This document shows, one piece after another, positions 7,431-14,126 of a stretch of 14,424 bases of DNA. The position numbers and the translations under genes were made by a program. Where the stretch lies: the NCBI GenBank assembly GCA_036568605.1, contig DATCSE010000594.1, positions 1 to 14,424 on the forward strand, written 5' to 3'. The stretch is from DATCSE01 sp036568605. GTDB lineage: Bacteria > Pseudomonadota > Gammaproteobacteria > Burkholderiales > Burkholderiaceae_C. How positions within the stretch are numbered: the stretch's first letter is position 1; each line of letters opens with the position of its first letter. The notes below the pieces were generated by a model. It saw only the letters and a program-made list of their open reading frames with translations. It did no database searches and was not told the DNA's origin.

Positions 7431-7448
7431 GCCGACGCGCGCGTCGGC
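7431..7448. promoter_or_regulatory. Perfect 18-bp palindrome upstream of the response regulator
   Basis: GCCGACGCGCGCGTCGGC is fully self-complementary with 9-bp half-sites. It ends six bases before a GATAAT box and therefore occupies the expected -35 position of the response-regulator promoter, where no TTGACA-like hexamer is visible. An activator or autoregulatory site is a reasonable inference; a simple GC-rich hairpin is the alternative. Confidence 0.45.
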
Positions 7449-7454
7449 CGCCCC

Positions 7455-7460
7455 GATAAT
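7455..7460 (+). promoter_or_regulatory. Candidate -10 box (GATAAT) for the response regulator
   Basis: GATAAT matches TATAAT at five of six positions and lies 33 bases before the ATG at 7494. A start near 7467 would leave a leader of about 27 bases. No -35 hexamer at 16-18 bases is recognisable, suggesting activator dependence. In DNA this GC-rich the match is noticeable but not proof. Confidence 0.4.
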
Positions 7461-7493
7461 CGCCCGCTTGCCGTTGTCGGGGACGCTCGGAAG

Positions 7494-8162
7494 ATGAAGG
7501 TGCTGCTCGTCGACGACCATGCGCTGCTGCGCGATGGTCTCGCACTGGTGATGGAACGCGAATTCATCGGCCTGAACCTGCTGCAGGCCGGCACGCTGGC
7601 CGAGACGCGCTCCGTGATCGACGAGCATCCCGATGTGCAGCTGATCCTGCTCGACCTGATGCTGCCCGATGGCGACGGCAAGTCGGCGCTGGCCTGGCTG
7701 CGCGAGGCGGTGCCGGGTGCGCGCCTGGTCGCGCTGTCGGCCGACGAGACCAGCGAGAACATCCTGGCGGCGATCAACGGCGGCGCCGCGGGCTTCATCC
7801 CGAAGAGCGTGCAGGCCGATGCGATGCTCGAGGCGCTGCGCATCGTGCTGGCCGGCGGCGTCTACCTGCCCACCGCCGCGCTCGAGCGGCGCGCAACACC
7901 GCGCCCCGAGAGTCGCCACATCGCCGCGGCCTGGATGCCCGGCGCCCGCCGGCCCGAGGACATCGGCCTGTCGCCGCGCCAGGCCGACGTGCTGCGCATG
8001 CTGATCGACGGCAAGCCGAACAAGCTGATCTCGCGCGAGCTCGAGATGTCGGAGTCGACCGTGAAGACGCATCTCGCCGCGATCTTCCGCAAGCTGGACG
8101 CGACATCGCGCACGCAGGCCGTCGTCGCGGCGGCACGGCTGGGATTGCGGCTAGTCCAGTGA
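7494..8162 (+). CDS. NarL/FixJ-type response regulator (receiver plus LuxR HTH)
   Basis: A 222-residue two-domain regulator. The receiver domain (about 1-118) has the acidic pair VDDH (Asp7, Asp8), phospho-acceptor Asp54 in LLDLMLPDGDG, Ser82 in ALSAD and Lys104 in GFIPKS, so it should be phosphorylatable. A linker rich in Pro/Arg leads to a LuxR-type HTH (about 157-217) with LSPRQADVLRMLIDGKPNKL and SESTVKTHLAAIFRKL. It probably acts as a cytoplasmic transcription factor when phosphorylated, most likely by the convergent hybrid kinase downstream, although that pairing is inferred from adjacency. The ATG at 7494 is preceded by a modest CGGAAG. The last three codons (CTA GTC CAG) and the stop lie inside a long perfect inverted repeat. 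CTA is a rare leucine codon in this DNA, suggesting that the repeat sequence, not protein selection, sets the C-terminus. Confidence 0.94.
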   Translation: MKVLLVDDHALLRDGLALVMEREFIGLNLLQAGTLAETRSVIDEHPDVQLILLDLMLPDGDGKSALAWLREAVPGARLVALSADETSENILAAINGGAAGFIPKSVQADAMLEALRIVLAGGVYLPTAALERRATPRPESRHIAAAWMPGARRPEDIGLSPRQADVLRMLIDGKPNKLISRELEMSESTVKTHLAAIFRKLDATSRTQAVVAAARLGLRLVQ

Positions 8163-8206
8163 AACAGAGGAATCGGCTGTGCGATTCCTCTGTTTCACTG
8201 GACTAG
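8151..8206. terminator. Perfect 25-bp inverted repeat, probable bidirectional terminator
   Basis: The arms at 8151-8175 and 8182-8206 are exact reverse complements over 25 bases, with a six-base loop (GCTGTG). The inner part has GAAACAGAGG on the left and CCTCTGTTTC on the right, so each strand reads a stem followed by a short T-run, as in bidirectional terminators between convergent genes. The left arm contains the response-regulator stop codon (8160-8162), and the right arm ends 15 bases from the kinase stop. About half the arm bases are G/C, well below the surroundings. Twenty-five perfect pairs is far longer than a normal terminator stem. Confidence 0.75.
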
Positions 8207-8221
8207 GGTCCTGACGGGCGA

Positions 8222-10546
8222 TCAACTCGCGCCGATGGCGTCGCTCAAGTCGGCCCAGTCGGTGTCGTCGTTCAGCGCCTTTTCCAGCAGCTGCAGCAGC
8301 GCCGCGGCGCTGAACGGCTTGTGCAGCACCGGCAGGCCCGTCTTCGCGAGCCGCGCCAGGTCGGCCGGTGCGGTGTCGCCGGTCACGATCGCCGCGGCCA
8401 CTGCGCGGCCGGCGCGAGCGCGGATCAGGTGCACGCAGTCGACGCCGGTGCCGTCGGGCAGGCGCTGATCGCTGACGATCAGCGTCGGCAACGGCGCGTG
8501 ATCGTCGAGGCGCCGCTGCAGCTCGGCGCGGCTCGCCAACGGCAGAACGCGCGCGCCCCAATGGCGCAGGCGCGCGCTCATCGCGTCGCGCACCGCGGCA
8601 TCGTCCTCGATCAGCCAGATCAGCGTGCCGCGCAGCGGCAGCGCCGGCGCGGCCGGTGGGGCGACGGCCGGCGCGCCGCGCGGCGCGAGCGGCAGTTCGA
8701 GCGTGAAGCACGAGCCGCGCCCAGGCGTCGAGCGCAGCGTGATGCGCTCGCCGAGCAGGCGCGCGCTGCGCTGCACGATCGCGAGCCCCAGGCCCAGGCC
8801 CTTGTGGCGGTCGCGGCCCGGGTTGTCGAGCTGCACGAACTCCTCGAACACCGAGGCCTGCGATTCGGGCGCGATGCCGCGGCCGCTGTCCCACACCTGC
8901 AGCAGCACGCGGTCGGGGCGCCGCAGGCGCACGCCGATCAGCACGCCGCCGCGATCGGTGTAGCGCACCGCGTTGTCGACCAGGTTGCGCACGATCTGCT
9001 CGAGCAGAACCGGATCCGACAGCACCGCGAGCGACGTGCGGCGGAACCGCAGCTTCAGCTTCTTCGCTGCCGCGGCCGGCTGCTCGTGCAGGTCGATCGC
9101 CTCGAACAACGGCGCCAGCGCGACCGGCTGCAGGCGCGGCGTGATCGTGCCGGACTCGAGCCGCGACAGATCCATCAAGCCCTTCAGCAGCGACTCCATC
9201 GAGGCCGCGGCCTCGTGCAGCCGATCGACCATCGCACGCAGCGGCGCCGCGACGAGCTGCTCGCGCAGCAGCCCGATCAAGAGGCCGATGGTCACGACCG
9301 GCTGGCGCATGTCGTGGCTCGCCGCCGCCAGAAATCGCGTCTTCGCCGCATTGGCGATCTCGAGCTCGTGGGTGCGCTCGGCCACCCGCTGCTCCAGCGA
9401 CAGGTTCAGCGACTCGACATCGCTCAGAGCCCGGACCAGCCGGTTGACCAGCACGATCGCGAAGCTGGCCAGCGCCAGCGGCGTCGCATACGGCATCCAG
9501 TAGCCGCCGAGCACCGAGACGTACCCTTGCTGATAGAGGTAGTCGTGCACGCCGCCGACCAGCACCATCGCGAGGCCGGTCAGCAGCACCAGCAAGCCGT
9601 ACTGGCGAACCTGGCGCGCGTAGCTGAACACCAGCCACAGCGAGGGCAGCGCCAGCGCGATCAGCAGCGGATAGGTCAGCCCGCGCAACCCCTGCTGGGC
9701 CGTGCCGATCGCCAACAGCGCGCAGGGCGGCAGTACGATGGCCGCAGCCTTCAGCGCACGGTCGAACCAGCGCCAGCGCCGGCCCGACAACGCCAGCGCG
9801 AAGCGCCCGAACAGCAGCGTGCTGCCGAGCTGCGCCATGTAGTACAGCCAGTCGCTCACGCCACCCGGCATCGGCACGCCGTCGACGACGAAATAGCAGT
9901 AGTTGCGCACCGAGACCAGCATGCACAGCGCACCGAACCAGCCGATCGCCACCTCGCTGCGGCGCCGCGACCAGATCGCGAGCATGAACAGGCCAAACGC
10001 TGCACCGGCGATGTTCAGGCTTTCCGGCAGGGTCTCCGACAGTACGACGTGGCGTACGTGGTCGGCTCGCACGCGCGGTTGCGGCCCGATCTCCAGCGCC
10101 GACAGGCCGGCGCGGTTGCGATAGTCGACTTCGATGCGGATCTCGTTCGTGCCGGCGTGCAGGACATCCGGCGGCAGATCGACCAGCTGCGCGATCGGGC
10201 GGCCGGTGAACGGCGCCAGGTCGCGCCCCACGTGCACCAGCCGGTTGTTGACGATCACCCGGTGCATGCTGCTGATCCGGTCGACGCGCAGCGCCCACAT
10301 CTGCGTGGGCGCCTGCGCAAGATCGAAGCTGAACCGGTAACGGCCGACTCCGCGCGGCAGCAGCCCGCGCAAGGCCCAGGTGTCGGGCAGTCGAACGACC
10401 TGCTCGACCCCGCCGTCGCCGCGTTCGAAGCGGGCCTCGTGCAACTCGAGGATGCCATCGGGCGCGGCGGCCGCGCCGCTCGCGCCGCATGCCAGCAGCA
10501 GCGCGAGGACCCGTTCGAGCAAACGACGTAGAGGTCGAAGTGACAT
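8222..10546 (-). CDS. Hybrid sensor histidine kinase with 7TM-DISM sensor and C-terminal receiver
   Basis: A 774-residue membrane kinase. In order: a signal peptide (about 1-28, ending GASGAAAA); a periplasmic beta-rich sensor (about 29-165) of the 7TMR-DISM extracellular type; about seven hydrophobic segments (about 178-370); a short coiled coil (LSLEQRVAERTHELEIANAA); a HisKA domain with phospho-accepting His411 in ASHDMRQP; a HATPase domain with N-box NLVDNAVRY (Asn525), G1 DSGRGI and G2 GLGLGLAI; a Pro/Ala linker (621-638); and a receiver domain with Asp648/Asp649, phospho-acceptor Asp693 in SDQRLPDG, Thr722 and Lys743. All catalytic residues are present. DISM sensors often bind carbohydrates or other small periplasmic ligands; the ligand here is unknown. 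It converges with the NarL-type regulator and is its likely partner. ATG 10546 is followed by a clean signal peptide, but its ribosome-binding site is weak. Confidence 0.93.
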   Translation of the reverse strand: MSLRPLRRLLERVLALLLACGASGAAAAPDGILELHEARFERGDGGVEQVVRLPDTWALRGLLPRGVGRYRFSFDLAQAPTQMWALRVDRISSMHRVIVNNRLVHVGRDLAPFTGRPIAQLVDLPPDVLHAGTNEIRIEVDYRNRAGLSALEIGPQPRVRADHVRHVVLSETLPESLNIAGAAFGLFMLAIWSRRRSEVAIGWFGALCMLVSVRNYCYFVVDGVPMPGGVSDWLYYMAQLGSTLLFGRFALALSGRRWRWFDRALKAAAIVLPPCALLAIGTAQQGLRGLTYPLLIALALPSLWLVFSYARQVRQYGLLVLLTGLAMVLVGGVHDYLYQQGYVSVLGGYWMPYATPLALASFAIVLVNRLVRALSDVESLNLSLEQRVAERTHELEIANAAKTRFLAAASHDMRQPVVTIGLLIGLLREQLVAAPLRAMVDRLHEAAASMESLLKGLMDLSRLESGTITPRLQPVALAPLFEAIDLHEQPAAAAKKLKLRFRRTSLAVLSDPVLLEQIVRNLVDNAVRYTDRGGVLIGVRLRRPDRVLLQVWDSGRGIAPESQASVFEEFVQLDNPGRDRHKGLGLGLAIVQRSARLLGERITLRSTPGRGSCFTLELPLAPRGAPAVAPPAAPALPLRGTLIWLIEDDAAVRDAMSARLRHWGARVLPLASRAELQRRLDDHAPLPTLIVSDQRLPDGTGVDCVHLIRARAGRAVAAAIVTGDTAPADLARLAKTGLPVLHKPFSAAALLQLLEKALNDDTDWADLSDAIGAS

Positions 10547-10597
10547 GGGGCGAGAGCCTACCGTGTTGTCGCGCGCGGGGCGTGCGGGGTCCGAACG

Positions 10598-10623
10598 AAA
10601 AACGCCCTGCCGGGCAGGGCGTT
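10598..10623 (-). terminator. Intrinsic terminator after the lipoprotein gene
   Basis: AACGCCCTGC (10601-10610) and GCAGGGCGTT (10614-10623) form a perfect 10-bp stem with a three-base loop. Read on the minus strand the stem is followed by a run of T (plus-strand A-run 10598-10602). It lies 22 bases after the lipoprotein stop at 10646-10648 and before the kinase start at 10546, so it should insulate hybrid-kinase expression from the upstream gene. Confidence 0.85.
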
Positions 10624-11524
10624 CGGCTTGTGCGATCGCCGCCGCTCAGGGCTGCTGCACCGAGAACATGAACTGCTTCTGCGCCGGGCGCAGCAGCGCG
10701 TTCAGGCCCATGCCGCGCAGGCCGAGGTTGGTCCACTCGGCCACGTTCACGACGGTGGTCCCGTCGGTTCCGGTCACGGTCGCGGCGGCGCGGAAGTTGT
10801 AGCCGTTGCGCGGGCTGTTGACCAGCACGGTCTCGAGGTGCTCGTCGGTCGCGCCGACGGTCTTGGCCAGCCGCGTGTAGCTGCTCGCGGTCGAGTCGGT
10901 CGCGGTCACGGTGTTGGTCGATTCGGTCACGGTCGGCGTGGCCAGCCAGTGGTTCGTGAACCGGAAGTCCCAGCCCGTGCTGACGCGGCCGACCGCCGGC
11001 AGGTCGTTCGTGCGCTGCTTGGTGCGCACCTCGAAGCTGCCGTCGCCATCGACGTGCACCATCATCAGCTCGCCGTTGCCCGCGCGGTACGCGAAGGTGC
11101 GGCCGCCGGCCGTCGTGCCGCCGGCCTCGATCACGTCGAAGCCGCCGTCGGCATTGGCCTGGAAGCTCGGCAGGTCGCCGGCCTGCTCGCTGCAGCTCGC
11201 GACGCTCCAGGTGCTGGCATTGCTGCACACCGAGACGGCGCTGAGCGTGCCGGTCGCGTTGAGCGTGGCGGTCGCCGTTGCACCCACGTAGGCGGCGCTG
11301 GCGCTGTCGTACTGCATGCCCAGCGTGTTCCACGTCCCTTCGAGCTCGGCCAGCGTGTGGCTCTGCACCGGGAACGCGATCGCGGGCTTGTACGTGTTGG
11401 TTTCGATCTCGTACGAACGCGCCACGATCACACCCGCCTGCGAGACGACGATGTCGGTCTTGCCGCCGTCGTCGGAGTAGCGGCAGGTGCCGTTGGCGGC
11501 CCAGGTGCCGGGGCTGCCGTCGGT

Positions 11525-11527
11525 CTA
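11525..11527 (-). other. In-frame amber codon within the lipoprotein frame
   Basis: The minus strand reads GCC ATC ACC TAG ACC GAC GGC. A single C-to-T change from CAG (Gln) would explain it. Codon use and amino-acid character are the same on both sides and no frameshift occurs, so the interruption is either very recent, a base-call error, or a codon that is sometimes read through. Confidence 0.8.
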
Positions 11528-12304
11528 GGTGATGGCCAGCGTGGCGGCATCGATCGTGATCGTGCCGTACTGGTCGGCGAGCGCCGCGCCGGCGGCCGGC
11601 AGCACGACGCGGTACGAGCCGCTGCGCAGCGCCGAGCAGTTGCTCGCCGCGGTCCTCAGCAGCAGGTCGGCCGGCAGCGATGGGACGACGCTGGTCGGCG
11701 TCGTGGTCGTCGACGCCGCCGCGCTCGAAGTCGCGGCCACCGTCGCGGTCAGCGTCGCCAGGGTCATCGCATTGCCCGAGCTGTCGACCGTGCTGGCGAG
11801 CTTCGTGGCCAGCGCATCGAGCGCAACGTCGTAGGCGTTGCCGGTGCTCGTGGTCGTGCTCTTCGCGGTCAGCGTGCCGGTCAGCAGATCGCCCACCGCG
11901 GCCGCGCTGACGTCGATGCCGGCCGCGGCCAGCGTGCCGACGACGGCCGTCTGCGCGGTGCTCAGCGCGCTGCTCGTGACGGCGCTCGCCGCCGTGCTGT
12001 CGAAGCTCGTGAAGTAGCTGGCCGGATCGGTGCCGGTCAGGCTCGCGACGACCAGCTGCGTCAACGGCGTGATGTTGGCCGTGGCGCTGCTGCCCGAGCC
12101 CGCGGCCACCGAGTACAGCGTGACCGCGCTGTCGGACGAGGTCACCTGCAGCACGCACGGCAACGCGCCCGCGCTGACGCTGATCGTGTAGCTTCCGTCG
12201 GCACCGGTGGGGGCCGTGGTCGCGCTGCCCGCGGCGCACTTGACCGAGACCGTGCCGCTGGCAATCGCCTCGCCCTTGGCCGCGACGCCGCTGATCGTCA
12301 GCGC

Positions 12305-12364
12305 GGTCGACGTGGTCGGGGTCGTGGTGGTCGGCGTTGTCGTTGTCGTCGTTGTCGTGCCGGT
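12305..12364 (-). repeat. Threonine-codon microsatellite linker
   Basis: Codons 33-52 of the lipoprotein encode a threonine tract broken only by a few Pro, Gly and Ser residues, built from ACG/ACA/ACC triplets with many GTCGTTGTC-like units on the plus strand. Such linkers tether lipoprotein domains away from the membrane. Because the unit is a triplet, slippage would change linker length without shifting the frame. Confidence 0.7.
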
Positions 12365-12460
12365 GCTGCTGCTGTCGTCGCCGCCTCCGCCGCAACCGGC
12401 GAGCATCAGCGTGCACAGGCCGCTCGCGGCCAGCAGAAGGTTCAATCGATTCGGTTTCAT

Positions 12461-12666
12461 CGGGTCTCCGCAGTGAATGAAGGCTCACGGTCTGCGCGCA
12501 TCGGCTGTGGACCGTTGCGTTCATTGCGAAGAATTTTTTCCGGGGGGCCCGCAACGCGGGATCGGCCATTTGGCCGAGCGCGGCGCTGCGCCCCGTGAAG
12601 AACGCCACGCGGACCGGCTGCGCACGCATCCCGCGTGCTGCAGCGGTCAGCCGTTCGAGCGTGGGT
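12461..12666. other. Intergenic region upstream of the lipoprotein with small hairpins
   Basis: The gap holds the lipoprotein ribosome-binding site (GGAGA, 12469-12465 on the minus strand), a T-run at 12535-12540, a stem TCGGCC-attt-GGCCGA (12562-12577) and a neighbouring CCCGC-aa-GCGGG-like stem (12548-12560). The two stems may serve as the 3' end of the ttuD transcript, but no T-run directly follows them in that direction, so a terminator is not claimed. No convincing -35/-10 pair was found for the lipoprotein gene. Confidence 0.35.
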
Positions 12667-13968
12667 TCAGAGCACGAGCACGGCGCGGAAGTCGTTGACG
12701 TTCGTGAACGTCGGCCCCGGCACGATCAGGTCGCCCAGCGGCTTGAAGAAGTTGTAGGCGTCGTTGCGGTCGAGGAAGTCCTGCGCCTTCAGGCCCTGCG
12801 CGGCGGCGCGCGCGAGCGTGCTGGGCGTGACCAGCGCGCCGGCGTTGTCCTCGACGCCGTCGATGCCGTCGGTGTCGGCAGCCAGCACGTGCACATTCGG
12901 TTCGCCCTGCAGCGCGATCGCGCAGCCGAGCAGGAACTCGGTCGCGCGGCCGCCGCGGCCGCCCTTGGACTTGACCGTCACCGTCGTCTCGCCGCCGGAG
13001 AGGATCACGCAGGGCTTCGCGAACGGCTGCCCGTGCTTCGCGACATAGCGGGCGAGCGCCGCGTGCACCTTGCCGACCTCGCGCGACTCGCCTTCGATCT
13101 CGTCGGACAGCACGTGCACCGCGATGCCCGCATCGCGCGCGACGCGCGCCGCGGCATCGAGCGACTGGCGCGGCGTCGCGATCATGTGGACTTGATGGCC
13201 GGCGAAGATCGCATCGCCCGGCTTCGGCGTCTCGAGTCGGCCGCTCTCGAGGCCGGCGCGCGCGGCCGCCGGGATCTCGATGCCATAGCGCGCGAGGATG
13301 CGCAGCGCATCGGCGCAGGTGGTGCTGTCGGGCACGGTCGGGCCGCTGCCGATCACCTCGGGCGCGTCGCCGGGCACGTCGCTGATCAGCAGCGTGACGA
13401 CCTGGGCCGGGGCGCACATCGCGGCGAGCCGCCCGCCCTTGATCTTCGAGAGGTGCTTGCGCACGCAGTTCATCTCGTCGATCGCCGCACCGCTCTTCAA
13501 GAGCGCCTTGTTGACCGCCTGCTTCTCGTCCAGCGTGATGCCGTCGGCCGGCATCGCGAGCAGCGACGAGGCGCCGCCCGACATCAGGCACAGGACCAGG
13601 TCGTCGGCGGTCAGCCCTTCGGTCAGGGCCGCGATGCGCTGCGCGGCGCGGCGGCCGGCTTCATCGGGCACCGGATGCGCCGCCTCGACGACTTCGATGC
13701 GCCCCGGGTTGGCCTTGTAGGCCGGCGGCACATAGTCGTAGCGCGTGACGACCAGCCCCGACATCGGCGCGTTCTTCGGCCACAGCGCGTCGACCGCCGC
13801 CGCCATCGCGCCGCCGGCCTTGCCGGCCCCGAGCACCAGCGTGCGGCCTTTCGGCGGCGCCGGCAGGAAGCGCGCCGTCTCCGGGCCGGGCACGGCCTGG
13901 GCGACGGCGGCATCGAACAACGCGCGCAGGAAACCGCGGGGGTCTTGCTGGGGGGATGGTGTGCTCAT
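12667..13968 (-). CDS. ttuD: Glycerate 2-kinase (MOFRL family; often annotated hydroxypyruvate reductase TtuD)
   Basis: A 433-residue protein of the GckA/TtuD family, which phosphorylates D-glycerate to 2-phosphoglycerate in the cytoplasm. Visible motifs are GAGKAGGAMA (47-56) with the conserved lysine, CLMSGGASSLL (127-137), VRKHLSKIKGGRLA (169-182), ISDVPGDAPEVIGSGPTVPD (195-214), the MOFRL motif SGGETTVTVKSKGGRGGRA (324-342) and ADTDGIDG (364-371). Length is typical, and the end (PTFTNVNDFRAVLVL) matches the family's TNVND..A.L closure. The frame is open to 14049, but ATG 13968 is chosen because family-like sequence begins just after it and the extra 27 codons run into the upstream repeat. 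Many databases use the older name hydroxypyruvate reductase for this family, hence ttuD; glycerate kinase activity is better supported. It follows glxR on the same strand, as expected for the next step of glyoxylate use. Confidence 0.93.
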   Translation of the reverse strand: MSTPSPQQDPRGFLRALFDAAVAQAVPGPETARFLPAPPKGRTLVLGAGKAGGAMAAAVDALWPKNAPMSGLVVTRYDYVPPAYKANPGRIEVVEAAHPVPDEAGRRAAQRIAALTEGLTADDLVLCLMSGGASSLLAMPADGITLDEKQAVNKALLKSGAAIDEMNCVRKHLSKIKGGRLAAMCAPAQVVTLLISDVPGDAPEVIGSGPTVPDSTTCADALRILARYGIEIPAAARAGLESGRLETPKPGDAIFAGHQVHMIATPRQSLDAAARVARDAGIAVHVLSDEIEGESREVGKVHAALARYVAKHGQPFAKPCVILSGGETTVTVKSKGGRGGRATEFLLGCAIALQGEPNVHVLAADTDGIDGVEDNAGALVTPSTLARAAAQGLKAQDFLDRNDAYNFFKPLGDLIVPGPTFTNVNDFRAVLVL

Positions 13969-14017
13969 GGATTTCGGTTCCCGGGAGGGCGACGATGGCA
14001 TCGGCAGGATTTTTGGA

Positions 14018-14105
14018 CGCAAAGGCGCCAAGGAGCGCCAAGAACGCAAAGGAAAGATTTTGAAGTCTTTTCTTCGCGCCCTTTGCGCTCCTTGGCGCCT
14101 TTGCG
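14018..14105. repeat. Long imperfect hairpin built from CGCAAAGG-like units
   Basis: The outer arms (14018-14038 and 14085-14105) are perfect reverse complements over 21 bases, beginning CGCAAAGGCGCC and ending GCGCCTTTGCG. Inside, AAGAACGCAAAGG on the left and CTTCGCGCCCTTT on the right pair imperfectly, and the tip AAAGA...TCTTT pairs again around 14053-14070. Each arm is itself a string of variants of CGCAAAGG/CGCCAAGG. It lies in the gap between glxR and ttuD. I recall similar CGCAAAGG-type intergenic repeats in other proteobacterial genomes, but cannot verify that here. An mRNA processing or attenuation role between the two genes is possible. Confidence 0.75.
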
Positions 14106-14126
14106 ATCCGGCTGTTCCTCCGGCCG

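Larger units (their letters stand above)
7178..7493. other. Intergenic region with hairpins and a palindromic control site
   Basis: This 316-base gap between two plus-strand regulators looks non-coding: codon bias is lost and all frames are short or implausible. It holds a 7-bp hairpin at 7243-7260, a 6-bp hairpin at 7307-7323, a perfect 18-bp palindrome at 7431-7448 and a GATAAT box at 7455-7460. Neither of the first two hairpins is followed by a T-run, so they are not typical intrinsic terminators. Composition appears less GC-rich than the flanking genes. Confidence 0.6.
10646..12460 (-). pseudogene. Large secreted lipoprotein gene interrupted by an in-frame TAG
   Basis: One reading frame of 604 sense positions is broken only by a TAG at 11525-11527 (codon 312). 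The 5' part (311 aa) has a lipoprotein signal ending LMLAGC (Cys23), a Gly/Ser/Thr linker (24-52), a beta-rich carboxypeptidase-regulatory-like domain (about 53-100, ISGVAAKGEAIASGTVSV) and an Ala/Ser/Thr-rich region. Beyond the TAG the frame continues without a shift for 292 codons of equally normal composition (TDGSPGTWAANGTCRYSDDG onward) to a TGA at 10646-10648, ending KQFMFSVQQP. A GTG at 11431 could restart a 261-residue product, but that product would lack an export signal. GGAGA four bases before ATG 12460 is a good ribosome-binding site, and a terminator follows the frame. I do not recognise the function; it looks like a surface-anchored extracellular protein. A CAG-to-TAG change is the simplest cause; a sequencing error is possible. 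Confidence 0.75.

Noticed and set aside
11432..11524. A frameshift as the cause of the broken lipoprotein gene
   Set aside because: Reading codon by codon through the TAG shows the upstream and downstream parts are in the same frame; only the stop codon interrupts them.
12535..12577. Terminator for ttuD from the stems and T-run in the gap
   Set aside because: The T-run is on the plus strand upstream of the stems, so a minus-strand transcript would meet an A-run, not a U-run; the polarity is wrong for an intrinsic terminator of ttuD.
8151..12629. A 1492-codon open frame on the minus strand, out of frame with the kinase and lipoprotein genes
   Set aside because: It is a +1/+2 shadow with Arg/Ala/Gly/Asp-rich low-complexity translation and crosses two unrelated genes and a terminator; the motif-bearing frames are the real ones.
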